Origin: Gammaproteobacteria bacterium
GTDB taxonomy: Bacteria > Pseudomonadota > Gammaproteobacteria > SZUA-140
Direction of reading: 5' to 3'
DNA: 64,000 nt
Assembly: GCA_016218365.1 (NCBI GenBank)
Contig: JACREF010000025.1
Coordinates: 30,880 to 94,879, forward strand
The stretch's first letter is position 1. Each line of letters begins with the position of its first letter. The notes under the pieces are model-generated. The model saw nothing but the letters and a program-made list of their open reading frames with translations. It was not told where the DNA came from and did not search any database. The translations under genes and the position numbers were made by a program. Shown here piece after piece: positions 9,080 to 19,601 of this stretch.

Positions 9080-11632
9080 ATGAAAAGAATGCTGATCAAC
9101 GCCACGCAACCGGAAGAGTTGCGGGTCGCCCTCGTGGACGGGCAATACCTCTATAACCTTGATATTGAAACACCGTCCCGCGAACAGAAAAAATCCAATA
9201 TCTACAAGGGGCGCATCACCCGCGTCGAGCCCAGCCTCGAGGCGGCCTTCGTCAACTACGGCGCTGATCGTCATGGTTTCCTGCCGCTGAAGGAGGTCTC
9301 GCCGGACGTCTACATCAATCAACCGGCCCATGGTCACAAGGTCGAGATCCGCGAGGTGCTGCGCGAGGGTCAGGAGATCATGGTCCAGGTCGCCAAGGAA
9401 GAACGTGGCACCAAGGGCGCGGCACTGACCACCTACATCAGCCTGGCCGGCCGCTACCTGGTATTGATGCCCAACAGCCCGAGCGCCGGCGGCATCTCGC
9501 GCCGCATCGAGGGTGAGGACCGCGAGGACCTGCGCGAGGCGCTCAGCGGCCTGACGATCCCCGACGGCATGGGCATGATCATCCGCACCGCCGGCGTCGG
9601 CAAGGGCACCCAGGAACTGCAATGGGACCTCGACTACCTGCTCAGACTGTGGGAGGCCATCGACAAGGCATCGAAGGAAAAGAGCGCCCCGTTCCTGATC
9701 TATCAGGAAAGCAATATCATCATCCGGGCGATCCGCGACTACCTGCGCCCCGACATCGGCGAGATCCTGATCGACAGCCCGGCGGTCTATGAACAGGCGC
9801 GTGAGTTCATGCAGCAGGTGATGCCGCAGACGCTGAGCAAGACCCGGTTGTACACCGACGACATCCCGCTGTTCACCCGCTTCCAGATCGAGAACCAGAT
9901 CGAGGCCGCCTACCAGCATGAGGTACGCCTGCCGTCCGGTGGTTCGATCGTCATCGATCATACCGAGGCCCTGGTGTCGATCGATATCAACTCCAGCCGC
10001 GCCACCAAGGGTGGCGACATCGAAGAGACGGCACTGCACACCAACCTCGAGGCGGCCGACGAGATCGCCCGCCAGCTGCGGCTGCGTGACCTCGGCGGCC
10101 TGGTGGTCATCGATTTCATCGACATGACCCCGGCCAAGAACCAGCGCGAGGTCGAGAACCGGCTGCGTGATGCGCTGAAGGAAGACCGGGCACGGATCCA
10201 GGTCGGCCGCATCTCGCGCTTCGGCCTGCTCGAGATGTCCCGCCAGCGGCTGCAGACCTCGCTCGGTGAGGCCTCGCAGACCACCTGCCCGCGCTGTAAC
10301 GGCCGCGGTGCGGTTCGTACCGTCGAATCACTGGCCTTGTCGATCCTGCGCCTGATCGAAGAAGACTCGATGAAAGAAAACACCGGGCAGATCATCGTCC
10401 AGCTGCCGGTCGATATTGCCACCTTCCTGCTCAATGAAAAGCGCGACGTCGTCAGCGACATTGAACGCCGGCAGCGTATCCGCATCCTGCTGATCGCCAA
10501 CTCCAGCCTCGAGACCCCGAACTTCGAGGTCAAACGCATCCGCCGCGAGGACATGCCGGAACAGATCCCGTCGAGTTATCAGCTGGCAACCCGCATCAAC
10601 CCGGCCGAACGCGCCCAGGAGATGCTGCTGCAGCCTCCGGTACAGGCCGAGGCGCCAGCAGTCAGCAACTTTGTCCCCGGCACCCCGGCACCGGTACCGG
10701 TGGCCGAGATTGCAAGCACTGCTGCTGCATCACCGCAACCCGGCCTGATCCGCCAGTTGTGGTCAAGTCTGTTTGGTGGCGGTGACAGTAACGAATCCAA
10801 GCCAGCTGCTGCACCGCAGCCGACCGCACCGCTGCGCAACCGCGAGCCCGGGCAGCAGCGCGGCAGTCAACCGCGTGCCGCGAGCGGCAGTGGCGGTGCG
10901 CGCAAGCAGGGCGAGGGGCGCAGCCATCGTGATGGTCAGCGCACTGACCGCGATCGCAACCGTGGCGGTAACAATCGTCGTGGCGAGTCCGGTCAGGCAC
11001 AGCAACAGCCGCGCGCAGCGAGCAGACCTGCCCGTGCAGAACCCGCTGTCAGCGCCGAACCGCTTGCCACAACCCCACTCGTCTCCACCCCGGCGCCGCT
11101 GGATGCCACACTGCCCACGCTGGTTGAAGCACCGGCAGCCGTTCAGGATGGCGGCGATAGTGCCGCAACGACTGGACGCGAGGGGCGTGAAGGCGGCGGC
11201 AGTCGCCGCCGGCGCAACCGTGGCAACCGCCGGCGGGGCCGGCGCAACCGTGGTGAGGGTGGCACTGCCGCCCCGGAGAGCGACGCCTCCGCGGAAACAC
11301 CGTCAGAAACACATCATGACCATGACGATTTTTCCGCTGATCATGACGACCATGATATGCCCGGCACCCGCAGTGAATACACTGAGCGCGCTCCGGCCGT
11401 GACCATGACTGCCTCGCCAGAACCGGCAGCTGCCCCGACCCCGCCGCGTGAGCGCGAACATGTCGAGCCGGCGGTCGTTGCCTCGCCGGTGCTCCACCAT
11501 GCCGATCAGCCACCGGTACCGTCCTCATTGAAGATGAGTGTCCGGGTTGCGACCCAAAACATCGCTTTGGGCACCAGCCAGCTGAACAGTGCGCGCAACG
11601 AAGGCACCGAGCCGTCACGGCACGACGATTGA
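9080..11632 (+). CDS. rne: Ribonuclease E
   Basis: Endonuclease for mRNA decay and rRNA/tRNA processing, and degradosome scaffold at the inner membrane. The N-terminal half is complete: S1 domain about residues 35-125, DNase-like catalytic core with Asp in [11 protein letters not shown] and in VVIDFIDM, and the Zn-link CPRCNGRG. From about residue 515 the protein is disordered, Pro/Ala/Gln-rich, with an Arg-rich block ([17 protein letters not shown]) that should bind RNA and a His/Asp-rich patch near 735-755. At 850 residues it is shorter than the E. coli protein because of the tail. Confidence 0.97.
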   Translation: MKRMLINATQPEELRVALVDGQYLYNLDIETPSREQKKSNIYKGRITRVEPSLEAAFVNYGADRHGFLPLKEVSPDVYINQPAHGHKVEIREVLREGQEIMVQVAKEERGTKGAALTTYISLAGRYLVLMPNSPSAGGISRRIEGEDREDLREALSGLTIPDGMGMIIRTAGVGKGTQELQWDLDYLLRLWEAIDKASKEKSAPFLIYQESNIIIRAIRDYLRPDIGEILIDSPAVYEQAREFMQQVMPQTLSKTRLYTDDIPLFTRFQIENQIEAAYQHEVRLPSGGSIVIDHTEALVSIDINSSRATKGGDIEETALHTNLEAADEIARQLRLRDLGGLVVIDFIDMTPAKNQREVENRLRDALKEDRARIQVGRISRFGLLEMSRQRLQTSLGEASQTTCPRCNGRGAVRTVESLALSILRLIEEDSMKENTGQIIVQLPVDIATFLLNEKRDVVSDIERRQRIRILLIANSSLETPNFEVKRIRREDMPEQIPSSYQLATRINPAERAQEMLLQPPVQAEAPAVSNFVPGTPAPVPVAEIASTAAASPQPGLIRQLWSSLFGGGDSNESKPAAAPQPTAPLRNREPGQQRGSQPRAASGSGGARKQGEGRSHRDGQRTDRDRNRGGNNRRGESGQAQQQPRAASRPARAEPAVSAEPLATTPLVSTPAPLDATLPTLVEAPAAVQDGGDSAATTGREGREGGGSRRRRNRGNRRRGRRNRGEGGTAAPESDASAETPSETHHDHDDFSADHDDHDMPGTRSEYTERAPAVTMTASPEPAAAPTPPREREHVEPAVVASPVLHHADQPPVPSSLKMSVRVATQNIALGTSQLNSARNEGTEPSRHDD

Positions 11633-11661
11633 TATAATATCGGGGTAACACAGCATTCCAC

Positions 11662-11686
11662 GGGTGGCCTGCCTCACAGGTCGCCC
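11662..11686. terminator. Hairpin between convergent rne and phosphatase genes
   Basis: GGGTGGCCTG and CAGGTCGCCC pair over 10 bp with two G-U wobbles and a 5-nt loop. No T-run follows directly, so it may be an RNA 3'-end stabiliser rather than an intrinsic terminator. Confidence 0.4.
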
Positions 11687-11721
11687 CGGATGCTTGCCTG
11701 ACTGCCTGCTGACTTTTCTTG

Positions 11722-12204
11722 CTAACGCTGCAGATGGCGTCGCTCAATGTCGGCCAGCAGACCGGCACTGGCCGCGTCAACCAGATCGAGCACCCGTTCA
11801 AAACCGCTGTCGCCGCCATAATACGGATCAGGGACCTCGCGGGTCTCCAGATGGGGTGCATAGCGCAGAAACAGCGAGATCTTGCGCTGCAAGGCCTGAT
11901 CAGGACACATCGCCAGCAGGTTATCCAGGTTCTCGTTATCCATCGCCAGGATGTAATCGAAGGTCTCGAAGTCGCTGCGCGCCACCCGGCGTGCCACCAG
12001 CATGCTGAGATCGATGCCGCGGCGCGCGGCCGCCTGCTGGGACCGGATATCCGGTGCCTTACCTATATGATAGGCATGGGTACCGGCCGAATCGATGTGG
12101 ACGACCTTTTCCAGCCCTCGCGCCTGCACCATAGCGCTCAACACGCCTTCGGCCGTCGGTGAGCGGCAGATATTTCCCAGACAGACAAATAGAACCCTGA
12201 CCAT
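11722..12204 (-). CDS. Low-molecular-weight protein tyrosine phosphatase
   Basis: Small cytoplasmic phosphatase. The P-loop CLGNICRS (Cys8 to Arg14) gives the CX5R signature at the N-terminus and the general acid is in VPDPYYGG. The 160-residue length is typical. The ORF track starts at a GTG (12210), but AGGAG lies 5 bp before the ATG at 12204, so I use MVRVLFVC. No tyrosine kinase or exopolysaccharide genes are nearby, so its target is unknown. Confidence 0.93.
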   Translation of the reverse strand: MVRVLFVCLGNICRSPTAEGVLSAMVQARGLEKVVHIDSAGTHAYHIGKAPDIRSQQAAARRGIDLSMLVARRVARSDFETFDYILAMDNENLDNLLAMCPDQALQRKISLFLRYAPHLETREVPDPYYGGDSGFERVLDLVDAASAGLLADIERRHLQR

Positions 12205-12292
12205 GAACACTCCTGTACGATGCCGCGCTGTGACGGCGCCTGCCAGATATTGTAATATGGAGCCTGGATGCTGTCGCGGAGCCTAAGTCACC

Positions 12293-12553
12293 ATGGAACA
12301 GACTGTTGCTATCAAGGACCTGAGCCAGCTGATCGGCCGTCATATCCGCTATGAGGGCATTGCCTATCAGGTCATCGAGGTGCTGGAACACGATCACAAA
12401 CTGGTGCTGCAGGATGTTGGCCACCATACAACGATTCAGGCCGATCAACATGGCGAGGCCCGCCGCCGTGTGCCTCAGACCCGGACGCTGCATGTGCCGT
12501 TGCTGGATAACAGCCATTTCGACCTCGCCGGTATCGATCTGCTCGATCGTTGA
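12293..12553 (+). CDS. Conserved small protein, function unknown
   Basis: An 86-residue soluble protein starting MEQTVAIKDLSQLIGRHIRY. The IGRHIRYEGIAYQVIEVLE segment followed by KLVLQDV looks like a small beta-barrel fold with alternating hydrophobics, but I cannot name a family. It is divergent from the tyrosine phosphatase and convergent with trxC. The coding-like composition and a GGAG about 10 bp upstream support a real gene. Confidence 0.65.
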   Translation: MEQTVAIKDLSQLIGRHIRYEGIAYQVIEVLEHDHKLVLQDVGHHTTIQADQHGEARRRVPQTRTLHVPLLDNSHFDLAGIDLLDR

Positions 12554-12631
12554 GACACCTCGGCTTAGACGGATAAACAGCCCGTCAGCCGCCTCTGACT
12601 GCTGACCATGCCGGTCCACAACCACCGCTGA

Positions 12632-13066
12632 TTACATCAGACTGCGGGCCCAGGCCAGCAGCCGCGGCAGGTCCAGCGCACCGGCCTGACGTGCCAGCTC
12701 CCTGCCCTGTCTGAACACGGCCAGGGTCGGGATGCTGCGAATATTATGGCGCTGCGCCAGCCGTTGCTCGGCCTCGGTATCCACCTTGGCCAGCCTGAGC
12801 TGTGGTTCCAGTGTAGCGGCCGCCTGTTCAAAGACCGGCGCCATCGTCCGGCACGGCCCACACCACGGCGCCCAGAAATCAACCAGCACCGGCAGATCGC
12901 TGTGATTGATGACCACATCGAAACTGGCTGCTGTCAGCGTCTGCGGCTGAGCGGTAAACAGCGCGCGCCGGCAGCGGCCGCAACTGGGGTGATCAACAAG
13001 CCTCGCCACCGGGATCCGATTGATCGCCAGACAGTGTGGACAGACGGTATGTACAGGATCGGCCAT
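12632..13066 (-). CDS. trxC: Thioredoxin 2
   Basis: Zinc-containing thioredoxin for disulfide reduction under oxidative stress. The N-terminal zinc ribbon has Cys9-x2-Cys12 (CPHC) and Cys29-x2-Cys32 (CGRC); the redox site is WCGPC with Cys69 and Cys72. The ORF track starts 18 codons early; MADPVHTVCPHC at 13066 gives 144 residues, the normal size. It is divergent from the EamA gene. Confidence 0.95.
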   Translation of the reverse strand: MADPVHTVCPHCLAINRIPVARLVDHPSCGRCRRALFTAQPQTLTAASFDVVINHSDLPVLVDFWAPWCGPCRTMAPVFEQAAATLEPQLRLAKVDTEAEQRLAQRHNIRSIPTLAVFRQGRELARQAGALDLPRLLAWARSLM

Positions 13067-13240
13067 ATAAACTCCGCTGGGGTATATCCGCATAATGAGG
13101 TGCATACCGAGCGCTTTCAAGCCGTGACCGTGGCACCGCTGACGTTCACCAGCCGTGTTGACTTGACGCAGTCGCTCTGGCAGGCTGCGCCGGCGATGCC
13201 TTGGCCCGCCCCATTGTCTACGCCTTCACGGAGTAACGGA

Positions 13241-14143
13241 TTGTTATCACCGATCTATGCAGCACTGATCCTGATCTGGTCAACGACACCGCTGGCTATC
13301 CAGTGGAGCAGCGGCGGCGTCACGGCGCTGTTCGGTGTCACCGGCCGGATGCTGATCGGCACCCTGCTATGCCTGGTGCTGCTGATCATCAGCGGCGACC
13401 GGCTGCCACTGCACCGCCAGGCCCTGCAGGCCTATGCCGCAGCGGCCATCGGCCTGTACGGCTCGATGATCTGTGTCTATTGGGGGGCACAATTCATCCC
13501 GTCCGGGCTGGTGTCGGTGCTGTTCGGTCTGACACCGGTATTCACGGCCTTGTTCGCAACCCTGCAACTGCAGGAACGCTCCGGGCCGCAGCAATGGTTT
13601 GGCATGGCGCTGGGCCTGGCCGGACTGGCGCTGCTGTTTCATCAGTCACTCAGCGATCAGCGCATCGCCGCAGACGGGGTGCTGGTGGTGCTTGTTGCGG
13701 TAATCCTGAATGCACTCAGCATGGTCATGGTCAAGGCCCGTAACCAGGGGCTGTCGACGCTGGCGCTGACCAGCGGTGGTCTGAGCCTGGCGCTGCCGTT
13801 ATACCTGATGACCTGGTGGCTGCTGGATGGCAACTGGCCAGCAGACATCCCGACCCGCACCTGGGGTTCGATCCTGTATCTGGGAATCGTCGGCTCGGTG
13901 ATCGGTTTCATGCTGTTTTTTCATGTACTGGGTCGAGCGCGTGCCAACCAGGTCGCCCTGATCACCCTGATCACACCGCTGACCGCATTATGGATCGGCC
14001 ACCTGTTCAACGGTGAAAGTCTGTCGCCACTGTCCTGGCTCGGGACCATGACCATCCTCAGTGGACTCGTGATCCATCAGTGGCACATCATCATCCGGCG
14101 CAGCGCGCCGCAGCCACTGGCCAGCACCCGACCCGAGGATTAG
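13241..14143 (+). CDS. EamA/DMT-family transporter
   Basis: Inner-membrane drug/metabolite exporter with two EamA halves and about ten predicted membrane helices. I choose the TTG at 13241 (LLSPIYAALILIWSTTPLA) because GGAG lies 7 bp upstream and the 300-residue product matches the family. An ATG at 13196 lacks a ribosome-binding site, and the ORF-track start at 12746 reads antisense through trxC. The early LIWSTTPLAIQW motif is typical of the RhaT/EamA group. The substrate cannot be told. Confidence 0.9.
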   Translation: MLSPIYAALILIWSTTPLAIQWSSGGVTALFGVTGRMLIGTLLCLVLLIISGDRLPLHRQALQAYAAAAIGLYGSMICVYWGAQFIPSGLVSVLFGLTPVFTALFATLQLQERSGPQQWFGMALGLAGLALLFHQSLSDQRIAADGVLVVLVAVILNALSMVMVKARNQGLSTLALTSGGLSLALPLYLMTWWLLDGNWPADIPTRTWGSILYLGIVGSVIGFMLFFHVLGRARANQVALITLITPLTALWIGHLFNGESLSPLSWLGTMTILSGLVIHQWHIIIRRSAPQPLASTRPED

Positions 14144-14171
14144 AATATCATCCATACTTTCAGGTACTGAC

Positions 14172-14513
14172 ATGAACACTGCTGACGCTGCACTCGAAAC
14201 CGCCATCACTGCCATCAAGTCGACCCAGGGCCGGCTTGCGGTTGCGATCGGCATTGCCATGGGGATCATCCTGATGGTGTATTTTCTGACCTTCTCGATG
14301 CTGGTCAATCATCTGAACAGCGGCTTGTTATGGTTTCAGGGACTGAGCGCGATACTGATGATTGTGGCATTCTTCTATCTGCACCGGCTGAGTTTTCAAC
14401 TGGCGTTATTGCGTCATCGCCGCAGCTTTGGCGGGCAACCGTGGTACGTGCAGCTGACGTCGCGCCATGCAACACAAACGGTACCACAGGTGGTGCGGGA
14501 GTTACGACGCTGA
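14172..14513 (+). CDS. Small two-helix membrane protein, unknown
   Basis: A 113-residue protein with two strong membrane segments (about 22-44 and 53-73) and a basic C-terminal tail. It resembles DUF3087-type small inner-membrane proteins, though this is only by eye. It starts 28 bp after the EamA stop, so it is probably co-transcribed. Its TGA abuts a palindromic repeat shared with the convergent chemoreceptor gene. Confidence 0.7.
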   Translation: MNTADAALETAITAIKSTQGRLAVAIGIAMGIILMVYFLTFSMLVNHLNSGLLWFQGLSAILMIVAFFYLHRLSFQLALLRHRRSFGGQPWYVQLTSRHATQTVPQVVRELRR

Positions 14514-14575
14514 CAGGATGTTGATAAATGGCGGCGCATCCTTGCGCCGCACACAGGCTGTTTTTCAACAGCCTG
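14514..14575. repeat. Short palindromic element between convergent genes
   Basis: Two perfect hairpins lie side by side: GCGGCGCA-TCCT-TGCGCCGC (14531-14550) and CAGGCTGTT-TTTC-AACAGCCTG (14554-14575). The reverse complement recurs almost unchanged at 19602-19650. The left edge (CAGGATGTTGAT) is a degenerate copy of the right edge, so this is a complete tiny element. It touches the TGA of the upstream gene and encodes the last residues and stop of the chemoreceptor. Confidence 0.8.
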
Positions 14576-16553
14576 CCAAGTGATGACCGCTGATCCGGCC
14601 GGCCGAATGTGTCAATTCGTTACAAACCGCCTCCAGCATCCTCAGCTGCTGCTGCAGTTCCAGGACCTGGCCATCATGCCCTGCAGACGCTGGCAGATCT
14701 GCCAGCGTACTGGCTGCCTGGTGTAACATCCGCTGCTGTTGCCGCACGGTTTGTGCCAGCCGGTTCATGGTATCGGTCATACCCTCCAGCAGCTGGTTGC
14801 AATCCGTAAATTGCCGGATAGCATCCCCAAGAACACTACACTGCCCCTTGAACTGCTGTTGATCGTTCAGCAGGTGATCAACGGTCTGCTGTGAGCTGCG
14901 ACGCAAGGCGTCGATCATGCCATAGATCTCCTTGGTGGCATCCTGGCTGCGTTGTGCGAGCTTGCGCACCTCGTCGGCAACCACGGCAAAACCGCGCCCG
15001 CTGTCACCGGCCCGCGCTGCCTCGATGGCGGCATTCAGTGCCAATAGATTGGTCTGTTCCGATATCGATTGAATAACCGAGGCTACCGCGGCGATCCGGT
15101 CAGTATTGCCATTCAATGTTCCAAGCAACTGCTGGGTCTGTCCCAGTGATGTGTCATTGTTGTCGACCAGCCCTGTGATGGCTGACAGCGACTGGTTCAA
15201 ATTAGCAAAACGGCCGTTGATCTGACGTAGCTGATCCGAGTGTTGCCCGGCCTCCACGGCCAGTGACTCCAGGCCATCGGTCAGCTGCGGTGGCATCACC
15301 ATGTCGTGACGATGATGTTTTTCTACAGTCCTGACTTGTGATGCAGTGACCACTGCAGCGATCTGCTGGACGGTGTCATGCAATTGCTGATGTGCGCGCT
15401 GGATTGTCTGTTGCAGCTGCCGGGAACGATCAATCAGGATATGTACGGCGTCAGGAACATCCACTACCATGGCCCCATCACGGTCAGGCATTGCAAGATC
15501 AGGCAGTGCCGCTGACAGCAGCTGTTGCAATTCCGCAGTCATACGGCGATCCGGCGCTGGCCTGCGCAGATCGATAGCGATGCTGACCACAAGCAGTATC
15601 AGCGCAGCCACCAGCAACAGGGTTTGCCTGCCGCCGGTTGCCGCCCCACGCTCCATTGTCGTGGCAGCTGATGACAGCTGCTGATAGTGTCCGGTGAGCT
15701 GTGTGATATAGCGGTTGCTGGTCTGATACCAGTCTCCAGGATCGACATGAAACTGGCCGCGCTCAGCATGTGCCGTCGCCTGGTCACGAAACCTGTCGAG
15801 TGCCTCTTTGTCTGCAGTCAGTGCGCTCTGGAACGCCGCACCCGCCTCAGCCGTCACATCAGACAGAAAGATCTTCTGATAGGCATCCTGTGCCGACACC
15901 ATTGAGATGAAAGCACTGTACATGCCAATACTGAAACCATCTTCAGCAAAGGTATCCAGCAGGATCGCCTGTTCAACACTGGCGCGCTCGATGACCTGCA
16001 GCAGACTGTGCAAGGCGGGGTGATGGGCGGAGTGCCCTCCTGCCGCATCGACGCTGATCCCGGCCAGTATGCCCAGCAACTGGCTGTGCAAGTTAGAGTA
16101 ATAGTTGATGACCATCCCCACGGTCAAGCGTTGCTCGGCAACACCCTGCCGGACATCGGGCAGGCGTTGCAGTTGCCTCTTCCAGTCATCCAGCTGTGCC
16201 GTATCCAGCCGCCAGTCCTGGAGTCGATCTTTAATGGCTGCGATAAAGGCGGCCAGTTGTTGATCGGTATCGCGGTATTGAGTACTCAGGGCATCCATCA
16301 TCGATCCATCAATGCCCTTCATGCTGCGTATGGCCAGACCACGCTCCTGGCGTAGCGCAGTCAGCAACGGACCCGCCAGCTGCAGGGCTGCCACATCCGG
16401 TGGAACAGCGTGCACCGGGGTCCATGAACGCAGCCCCGGCACCGCGGCAACGATGATCAGGGCGGCGGTCACAAGCAATACCAGCATACGTGCCCGCTGT
16501 GCCCTGCTGCGTGATGCAGAAAATCCTCTTGCCGGCGCTGCGCTGGGCATCAT
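14565..16553 (-). CDS. Methyl-accepting chemotaxis protein with NIT sensor domain
   Basis: Transmembrane chemoreceptor. One helix near residues 25-45, a periplasmic nitrate/nitrite-sensing-type (NIT) domain with [18 protein letters not shown], a second helix near 308-328, then the cytoplasmic signalling hairpin whose tip reads [20 protein letters not shown]. No clear HAMP domain follows helix 2. The last codons (AGC-stop) come from the palindromic repeat. No che genes are adjacent, so it is an orphan receptor; the ligand is inferred from the domain only. Confidence 0.92.
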   Translation of the reverse strand: MMPSAAPARGFSASRSRAQRARMLVLLVTAALIIVAAVPGLRSWTPVHAVPPDVAALQLAGPLLTALRQERGLAIRSMKGIDGSMMDALSTQYRDTDQQLAAFIAAIKDRLQDWRLDTAQLDDWKRQLQRLPDVRQGVAEQRLTVGMVINYYSNLHSQLLGILAGISVDAAGGHSAHHPALHSLLQVIERASVEQAILLDTFAEDGFSIGMYSAFISMVSAQDAYQKIFLSDVTAEAGAAFQSALTADKEALDRFRDQATAHAERGQFHVDPGDWYQTSNRYITQLTGHYQQLSSAATTMERGAATGGRQTLLLVAALILLVVSIAIDLRRPAPDRRMTAELQQLLSAALPDLAMPDRDGAMVVDVPDAVHILIDRSRQLQQTIQRAHQQLHDTVQQIAAVVTASQVRTVEKHHRHDMVMPPQLTDGLESLAVEAGQHSDQLRQINGRFANLNQSLSAITGLVDNNDTSLGQTQQLLGTLNGNTDRIAAVASVIQSISEQTNLLALNAAIEAARAGDSGRGFAVVADEVRKLAQRSQDATKEIYGMIDALRRSSQQTVDHLLNDQQQFKGQCSVLGDAIRQFTDCNQLLEGMTDTMNRLAQTVRQQQRMLHQAASTLADLPASAGHDGQVLELQQQLRMLEAVCNELTHSAGRISGHHLAGC

Positions 16554-16718
16554 ATCCTCTTGGTCACTCAGTCAAATTACACCCCATGGTCTCATCAAGC
16601 ATCGACACAGCGACGTGAAACTTAAGCGGCGGTAACCTGTCTAGTGTGGGCATCTTCACCAGCGGGCCTGCCTATGCCGCGTGGCGGCGCTTGGCCATCC
16701 GAATGAGAATAGATAAAA

Positions 16719-19601
16719 ATGTTTAATATCAATTATAAATCAACATTATTTAATTATTTACTTAATGTAATAGTCACCGCCGGGATGGCCCTGTATGCCA
16801 TCTGGACCCTCCCGGCATTTGCCACGGACATCCAAAAGCCCCCGCTGGATCCGGCCAGTTATGAATACCTGGAACTGCCTAACAAGATGAAGGTGGTACT
16901 GGTCTCCGACCCGACCGCCACCAAGGCGGGGGCAACCATGAATGTCGCCGTGGGCTCGTTTGATGAGCCTGCGGAGCGCGCCGGTCTGGCACACTTCCTC
17001 GAACATATGCTGTTCCTGGGCACGGCGAAATACCCTGACCCCGACTCCTACCATTCTTTCATGTCCAAACATGGTGGCACGGATAACGCCTACACCAGCG
17101 CAGAAAACACCGTCTATTATTTCGAACTTGATAATGCCCAGCTCCATGAGGGCCTGGACCGCTTTTCGCAGTTCTTCATCGCCCCATTGTTTAATAGTGA
17201 ACTGGTGGAGCGTGAGCGGATGGCAGTCGAATCAGAATACCGCGCCAAGGTCCGCGATGAGCCACGTCGCATCGGCGCCGCACTGATGGAAACAGCCAAT
17301 CCGGCGCATCCCTACGCACACTTTGCCGTTGGCAACCAGGTGACACTGGGGGATCGCCCCGGCTCAATGGTGCGTGACGAGCTGATCAGTTTTTACCAGC
17401 AGCATTATTCAGCCAACCTGATGACGCTGGCGATCCTTGGCAACGAGCCATTGCCGGTACTGCGTCAGTGGGCCAGCGAACTGTTTTCGGCCATCCCGAA
17501 TTCCGACCGATCCGCATTGCAACTGGATACTCCATTGTATCTGCCAACACAAAATCCGCTGCGCATTGATGTCGTGCCGCTCAAGGATATTCGTCAGATG
17601 ACCATGAGCTTTAGCGTGCCCTGGAGGCGGGAATATTACGCCATCGATCCTACTGAGATCTTTTCCGAGCTGCTTGGCCATGAGGGTTATGGCAGCCTCT
17701 ACTCCGTCCTCAAGCACCAGGGCTGGATCACCAGACTGAACTCCGGCGCCGGGATTGTGGCCAATAATTTTGCATCATTTGATGTGGATTTCGATCTAAC
17801 CGAGGAGGGTATCCATCATCAGGACCAAATCATCGCCCTGACCTTCAAATATATCGACCTGATCAAGGCTCGCGGCATCAAGCGCCGATTCCATGATGAA
17901 GTGACCTTGATCAAGGATAACAAGTTCCGGTTCCGCGACAAATCATCACCCTCTAATGAAACAACGTTACTGGCCAATAACCTGCAGCTGTATCCACCCG
18001 AATTTGTCATCAGAGGCCCTTACCAGACCAATGATTTTAATCTGCAGGCCACCCTCGACATGATGGCATGGCTGCGCCCAGACAACATGCGACTGATCAT
18101 CGTCGACCCGGCCAACAATGGTGATCACCGTGATCAATGGTATGACACACCCTACGCTGTATCGGCACTGCAACCGGCCAAAGCCGTGCAAGGGGTCTCG
18201 TTACTTGCCAAAAAATTATCGCTGCCACCCTCCAATCCATTCATCCCGACCGACCTGTCATTCAAGCGTAACAACCAGGCCAGCACCTTGCCGGTGAAGA
18301 TCCATGACAGCATCGGCCTGGAGGTGTGGCATCAGCAGGATCAGGAGTTCGGCATCCCCAAGGCCGATGTATTCATCACCATCGACAACGCTACCCGGGC
18401 GCTTACCACCCGCAACACGGCGCTGCTATGGGCCTATCTGGCGCTGGTTGACGATGCGCTCGATGAATACGGCTACCCGGCCAATATGGCCGGTCTTTAT
18501 TATCAGGTCTCGCAATCATTGCGCGGCATCACGATCCAGCTTCATGGTTACAATGACAAACAGGCACGGCTGCTCGATACCATCCTGGATAATATGCTGA
18601 AGCTGAAGGTCGAAGATACCCGTTTGTTCACCATCAAACAGAGGATCATCCGCGACCTGATCAATATGGGCATGGATCGCCCCTATATCCAGTCCATGAA
18701 CGAGACATCACGATTACTTAATCTCAATCAACCCAGTCGCGAGGAATTGATTGCGGCCATCAAACCGCTCACCCGCTCCGACATTAAAACATTCATCAAG
18801 ACCCTGTTTGGGCAGGCCCGAATTACCCTGCTGGCCCACGGTAACCTGTCGCCCGAACAGGCCATTGCCCTCGGCCAGCATACCCAGCATCGCGTGTCGA
18901 CCATCGCCAGGGTCAGCGCCGACCGTTCGGTACGTAACGGGATACTGCTCGATAACAAAACCTATGTTCAAAACATACCACTGCAACATGATGACTCATC
19001 CATCGTCGTCTATTACCAGGCACACGATGATGATCTGGATACCCAAGCACGCTTTGCACTGCTGCAGCAACTGCTGTATTCGCCGTTCTTCAACACACTG
19101 CGCACCGAACAGCAGCTGGGTTATGTCGTTAACAGTGGCGGACAATCCCTGTACCGACGTCCCGGTATACGCCTGGTGATCCAGTCTTCGGTGGCCGCTC
19201 CGGATGTCCTGCTCAGGAAAATTGATGCCTTTCTAGCTGAAAATGACAACGTCATGTCAGCCATCACTGATCAGGAGTTCGAGGCCTACCGTCAGGGGCT
19301 GTTATCAGAGCTATTGAAAAGAGACCCGAATCTCTCCAGCCGCAGCCAGCGCTACTTTGGCTTCATGGAAAAAGGCTACACCGATTTCCGCTATCAGGAG
19401 TCCCTGGCCACGGCCATCCGCGCGACGACCAAGCAACAGATCATCGACACCTATCACCAGCTGTTTCTGGGGCATGACTATGGCCGGTTGATCGTCAGCA
19501 ATACCGGTCAGCGGCACCACGGCACAGCACTGCCGGAACAGACGGTGCCGATCACTGACGTCGCGGCCTTCAGAGGCTCGCTGCCGCATTACCGCTACTA
19601 G
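16719..19601 (+). CDS. Secreted M16A zinc metalloprotease (pitrilysin/insulinase type)
   Basis: A 960-residue protease III-like enzyme. A signal peptide ends near PAFA (residue 35), so it is probably periplasmic. The inverted zinc motif HFLEH (His92, Glu95, His96) and Glu173 in AVESEY give the HXXEH plus distal Glu set; NPAHPY and the C-terminal M16 halves follow. The first codons are AT-rich and the ribosome-binding site is weak. The TAG stop is the edge of an inserted palindromic element. E. coli ptrA is the closest known model; there is no recBCD context here. Confidence 0.94.
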   Translation: MFNINYKSTLFNYLLNVIVTAGMALYAIWTLPAFATDIQKPPLDPASYEYLELPNKMKVVLVSDPTATKAGATMNVAVGSFDEPAERAGLAHFLEHMLFLGTAKYPDPDSYHSFMSKHGGTDNAYTSAENTVYYFELDNAQLHEGLDRFSQFFIAPLFNSELVERERMAVESEYRAKVRDEPRRIGAALMETANPAHPYAHFAVGNQVTLGDRPGSMVRDELISFYQQHYSANLMTLAILGNEPLPVLRQWASELFSAIPNSDRSALQLDTPLYLPTQNPLRIDVVPLKDIRQMTMSFSVPWRREYYAIDPTEIFSELLGHEGYGSLYSVLKHQGWITRLNSGAGIVANNFASFDVDFDLTEEGIHHQDQIIALTFKYIDLIKARGIKRRFHDEVTLIKDNKFRFRDKSSPSNETTLLANNLQLYPPEFVIRGPYQTNDFNLQATLDMMAWLRPDNMRLIIVDPANNGDHRDQWYDTPYAVSALQPAKAVQGVSLLAKKLSLPPSNPFIPTDLSFKRNNQASTLPVKIHDSIGLEVWHQQDQEFGIPKADVFITIDNATRALTTRNTALLWAYLALVDDALDEYGYPANMAGLYYQVSQSLRGITIQLHGYNDKQARLLDTILDNMLKLKVEDTRLFTIKQRIIRDLINMGMDRPYIQSMNETSRLLNLNQPSREELIAAIKPLTRSDIKTFIKTLFGQARITLLAHGNLSPEQAIALGQHTQHRVSTIARVSADRSVRNGILLDNKTYVQNIPLQHDDSSIVVYYQAHDDDLDTQARFALLQQLLYSPFFNTLRTEQQLGYVVNSGGQSLYRRPGIRLVIQSSVAAPDVLLRKIDAFLAENDNVMSAITDQEFEAYRQGLLSELLKRDPNLSSRSQRYFGFMEKGYTDFRYQESLATAIRATTKQQIIDTYHQLFLGHDYGRLIVSNTGQRHHGTALPEQTVPITDVAAFRGSLPHYRY

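Noticed and set aside
12746-13240. N-terminal extension of the EamA ORF
   Set aside because: The extension reads antisense through trxC. A TTG with GGAG spacing gives a normal 300-residue transporter.
16719-19601. M16 protease as a PqqF or peptide-maturation system with a hidden precursor
   Set aside because: No small precursor, radical SAM or transporter gene is adjacent, and a signal peptide places it in the periplasm.
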